Source of the DNA: Zygnema cylindricum
Lineage: Eukaryota; Streptophyta; Zygnematophyceae; Zygnematales; Zygnemataceae
DNA length: 64,000 nt
Assembly: GCA_037447655.1 (NCBI GenBank)
Contig: JBBHKE010003325.1
Coordinates: 37,501-101,500 of the forward strand
Reading direction: 5' to 3'
Positions within the stretch are counted from its first letter, which is position 1. Every line of letters begins with the position of its first letter. Below, piece after piece: positions 63,596 through 64,000 of this stretch. Below the pieces are notes generated by a model that saw nothing but the letters and a program-made list of their open reading frames with translations, made no database searches and was not told the DNA's origin. The position numbers were made by a program, and so were the translations under genes.

Positions 63596-64000
63596 TGTAA
63601 ATGATAACAAATAATGTTTACGATAACCAATGATATATATGATAAAAATCATACTAATACTAGTGATAATCATAGATGTCCAATTCGTAAGAATTTGGAC
63701 TTTTTTCTGATTTTTACTTAGTATTCACGACTTTTATACTTTTCTAAAATTCGTTTAGTTTTTGCTGTACGAACATGTACAGAAATGTTCGGAAAACGTA
63801 ATCATAGGAAATCCTTAAAAATCTTAAATTTATACAAAAATAACAGAAATGTACGGCAATATACGGAAAGTGTACCCTACAAAACCTAACAGTGCGGCAA
63901 ATCTTTGGAAGTTGTACTGAAATATAAAGGAATTTACGGCAATGTACCCTAGAAACCCTAACACTAAAAAGTACCAAAAATACGGATGATGTATGTACAT
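63596..64000. other. AT-rich spacer ending the window
   Basis: Corresponds to 58931-59164 and continues with tandem-like segments (ACGGCAATATACGGA, TTACGGCAATGTACC). No gene seen. Confidence 0.6.

Overview
This window looks like nuclear DNA from a streptophyte (plant lineage). Four observations support that. Leucine-rich-repeat (LRR) exons are exactly 72 bp with phase-2 introns, as in plant LRR receptor genes. Primer-binding sites match initiator tRNA-Met. A long degenerate stretch resembles TTTAGGG. The rest is nested Copia and Ty3/gypsy retrotransposons. A methyltransferase-bearing Ty3 element is a feature I associate with streptophyte algae and non-seed plants, so a charophyte, bryophyte or fern is plausible, but I cannot name the species. 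Almost all coding sequence belongs to transposons, and every transposon reading frame I could follow is broken. A ten-base N gap lies at 46211-46220.

Layout, 1-35 kb: nested LTR retrotransposons. A decayed plus-strand Ty3 element (1211-13135) is split inside its reverse transcriptase (RT) by a non-autonomous Copia element (5840-10686) with an exact AAAGT target duplication. Next comes a minus-strand Copia element with gag, protease, integrase and RT (13398-31288). Its RT is split by an 11.3-kb minus-strand Ty3 element (15866-27154). That Ty3 element carries gag, protease, a cytosine-5 DNA methyltransferase domain, RT, RNase H, integrase and a C-terminal PHD finger, and its LTRs hold CpG-dense 20-bp repeats. 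A 738-bp LTR (27586-28323) also sits in the Copia element. A second copy of it, a plus-strand Copia tail and three tandem Copia LTR segments complete the region to 35.1 kb.

Layout, 35-52 kb: mostly non-coding DNA with short tandem duplications. Two paralogous copies of a signal-peptide exon plus an LRR N-terminal exon lie at 37.46-37.77 kb (intact) and 43.47-43.80 kb (decayed). Around them are a degenerate telomere-like tract, Copia pol fragments, a second non-autonomous Copia element (46221-49970, minus strand) and a segmental duplication (about 41.0-42.9 kb and 50.0-52.3 kb).

Layout, 52-64 kb: four LRR exons at 52902, 55591, 56783 and 59847. The last three are exactly 72 bp. They are separated by introns made of AT-rich DNA followed by kilobases of almost pure G/A sequence, and at least the last two exon-intron units are recognisable duplications of each other. 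I infer that these exons and the 37/43-kb N-terminal exons belong to one LRR-receptor-like gene family.

The main points of interest are: (1) the Ty3 element with both a DNA methyltransferase and a PHD chromatin-reader domain; (2) a Copia family whose gag start codon lies in the LTR and whose primer-binding site matches the anticodon arm of initiator tRNA-Met and is itself translated; (3) LRR exon amplification with introns of purine satellite.
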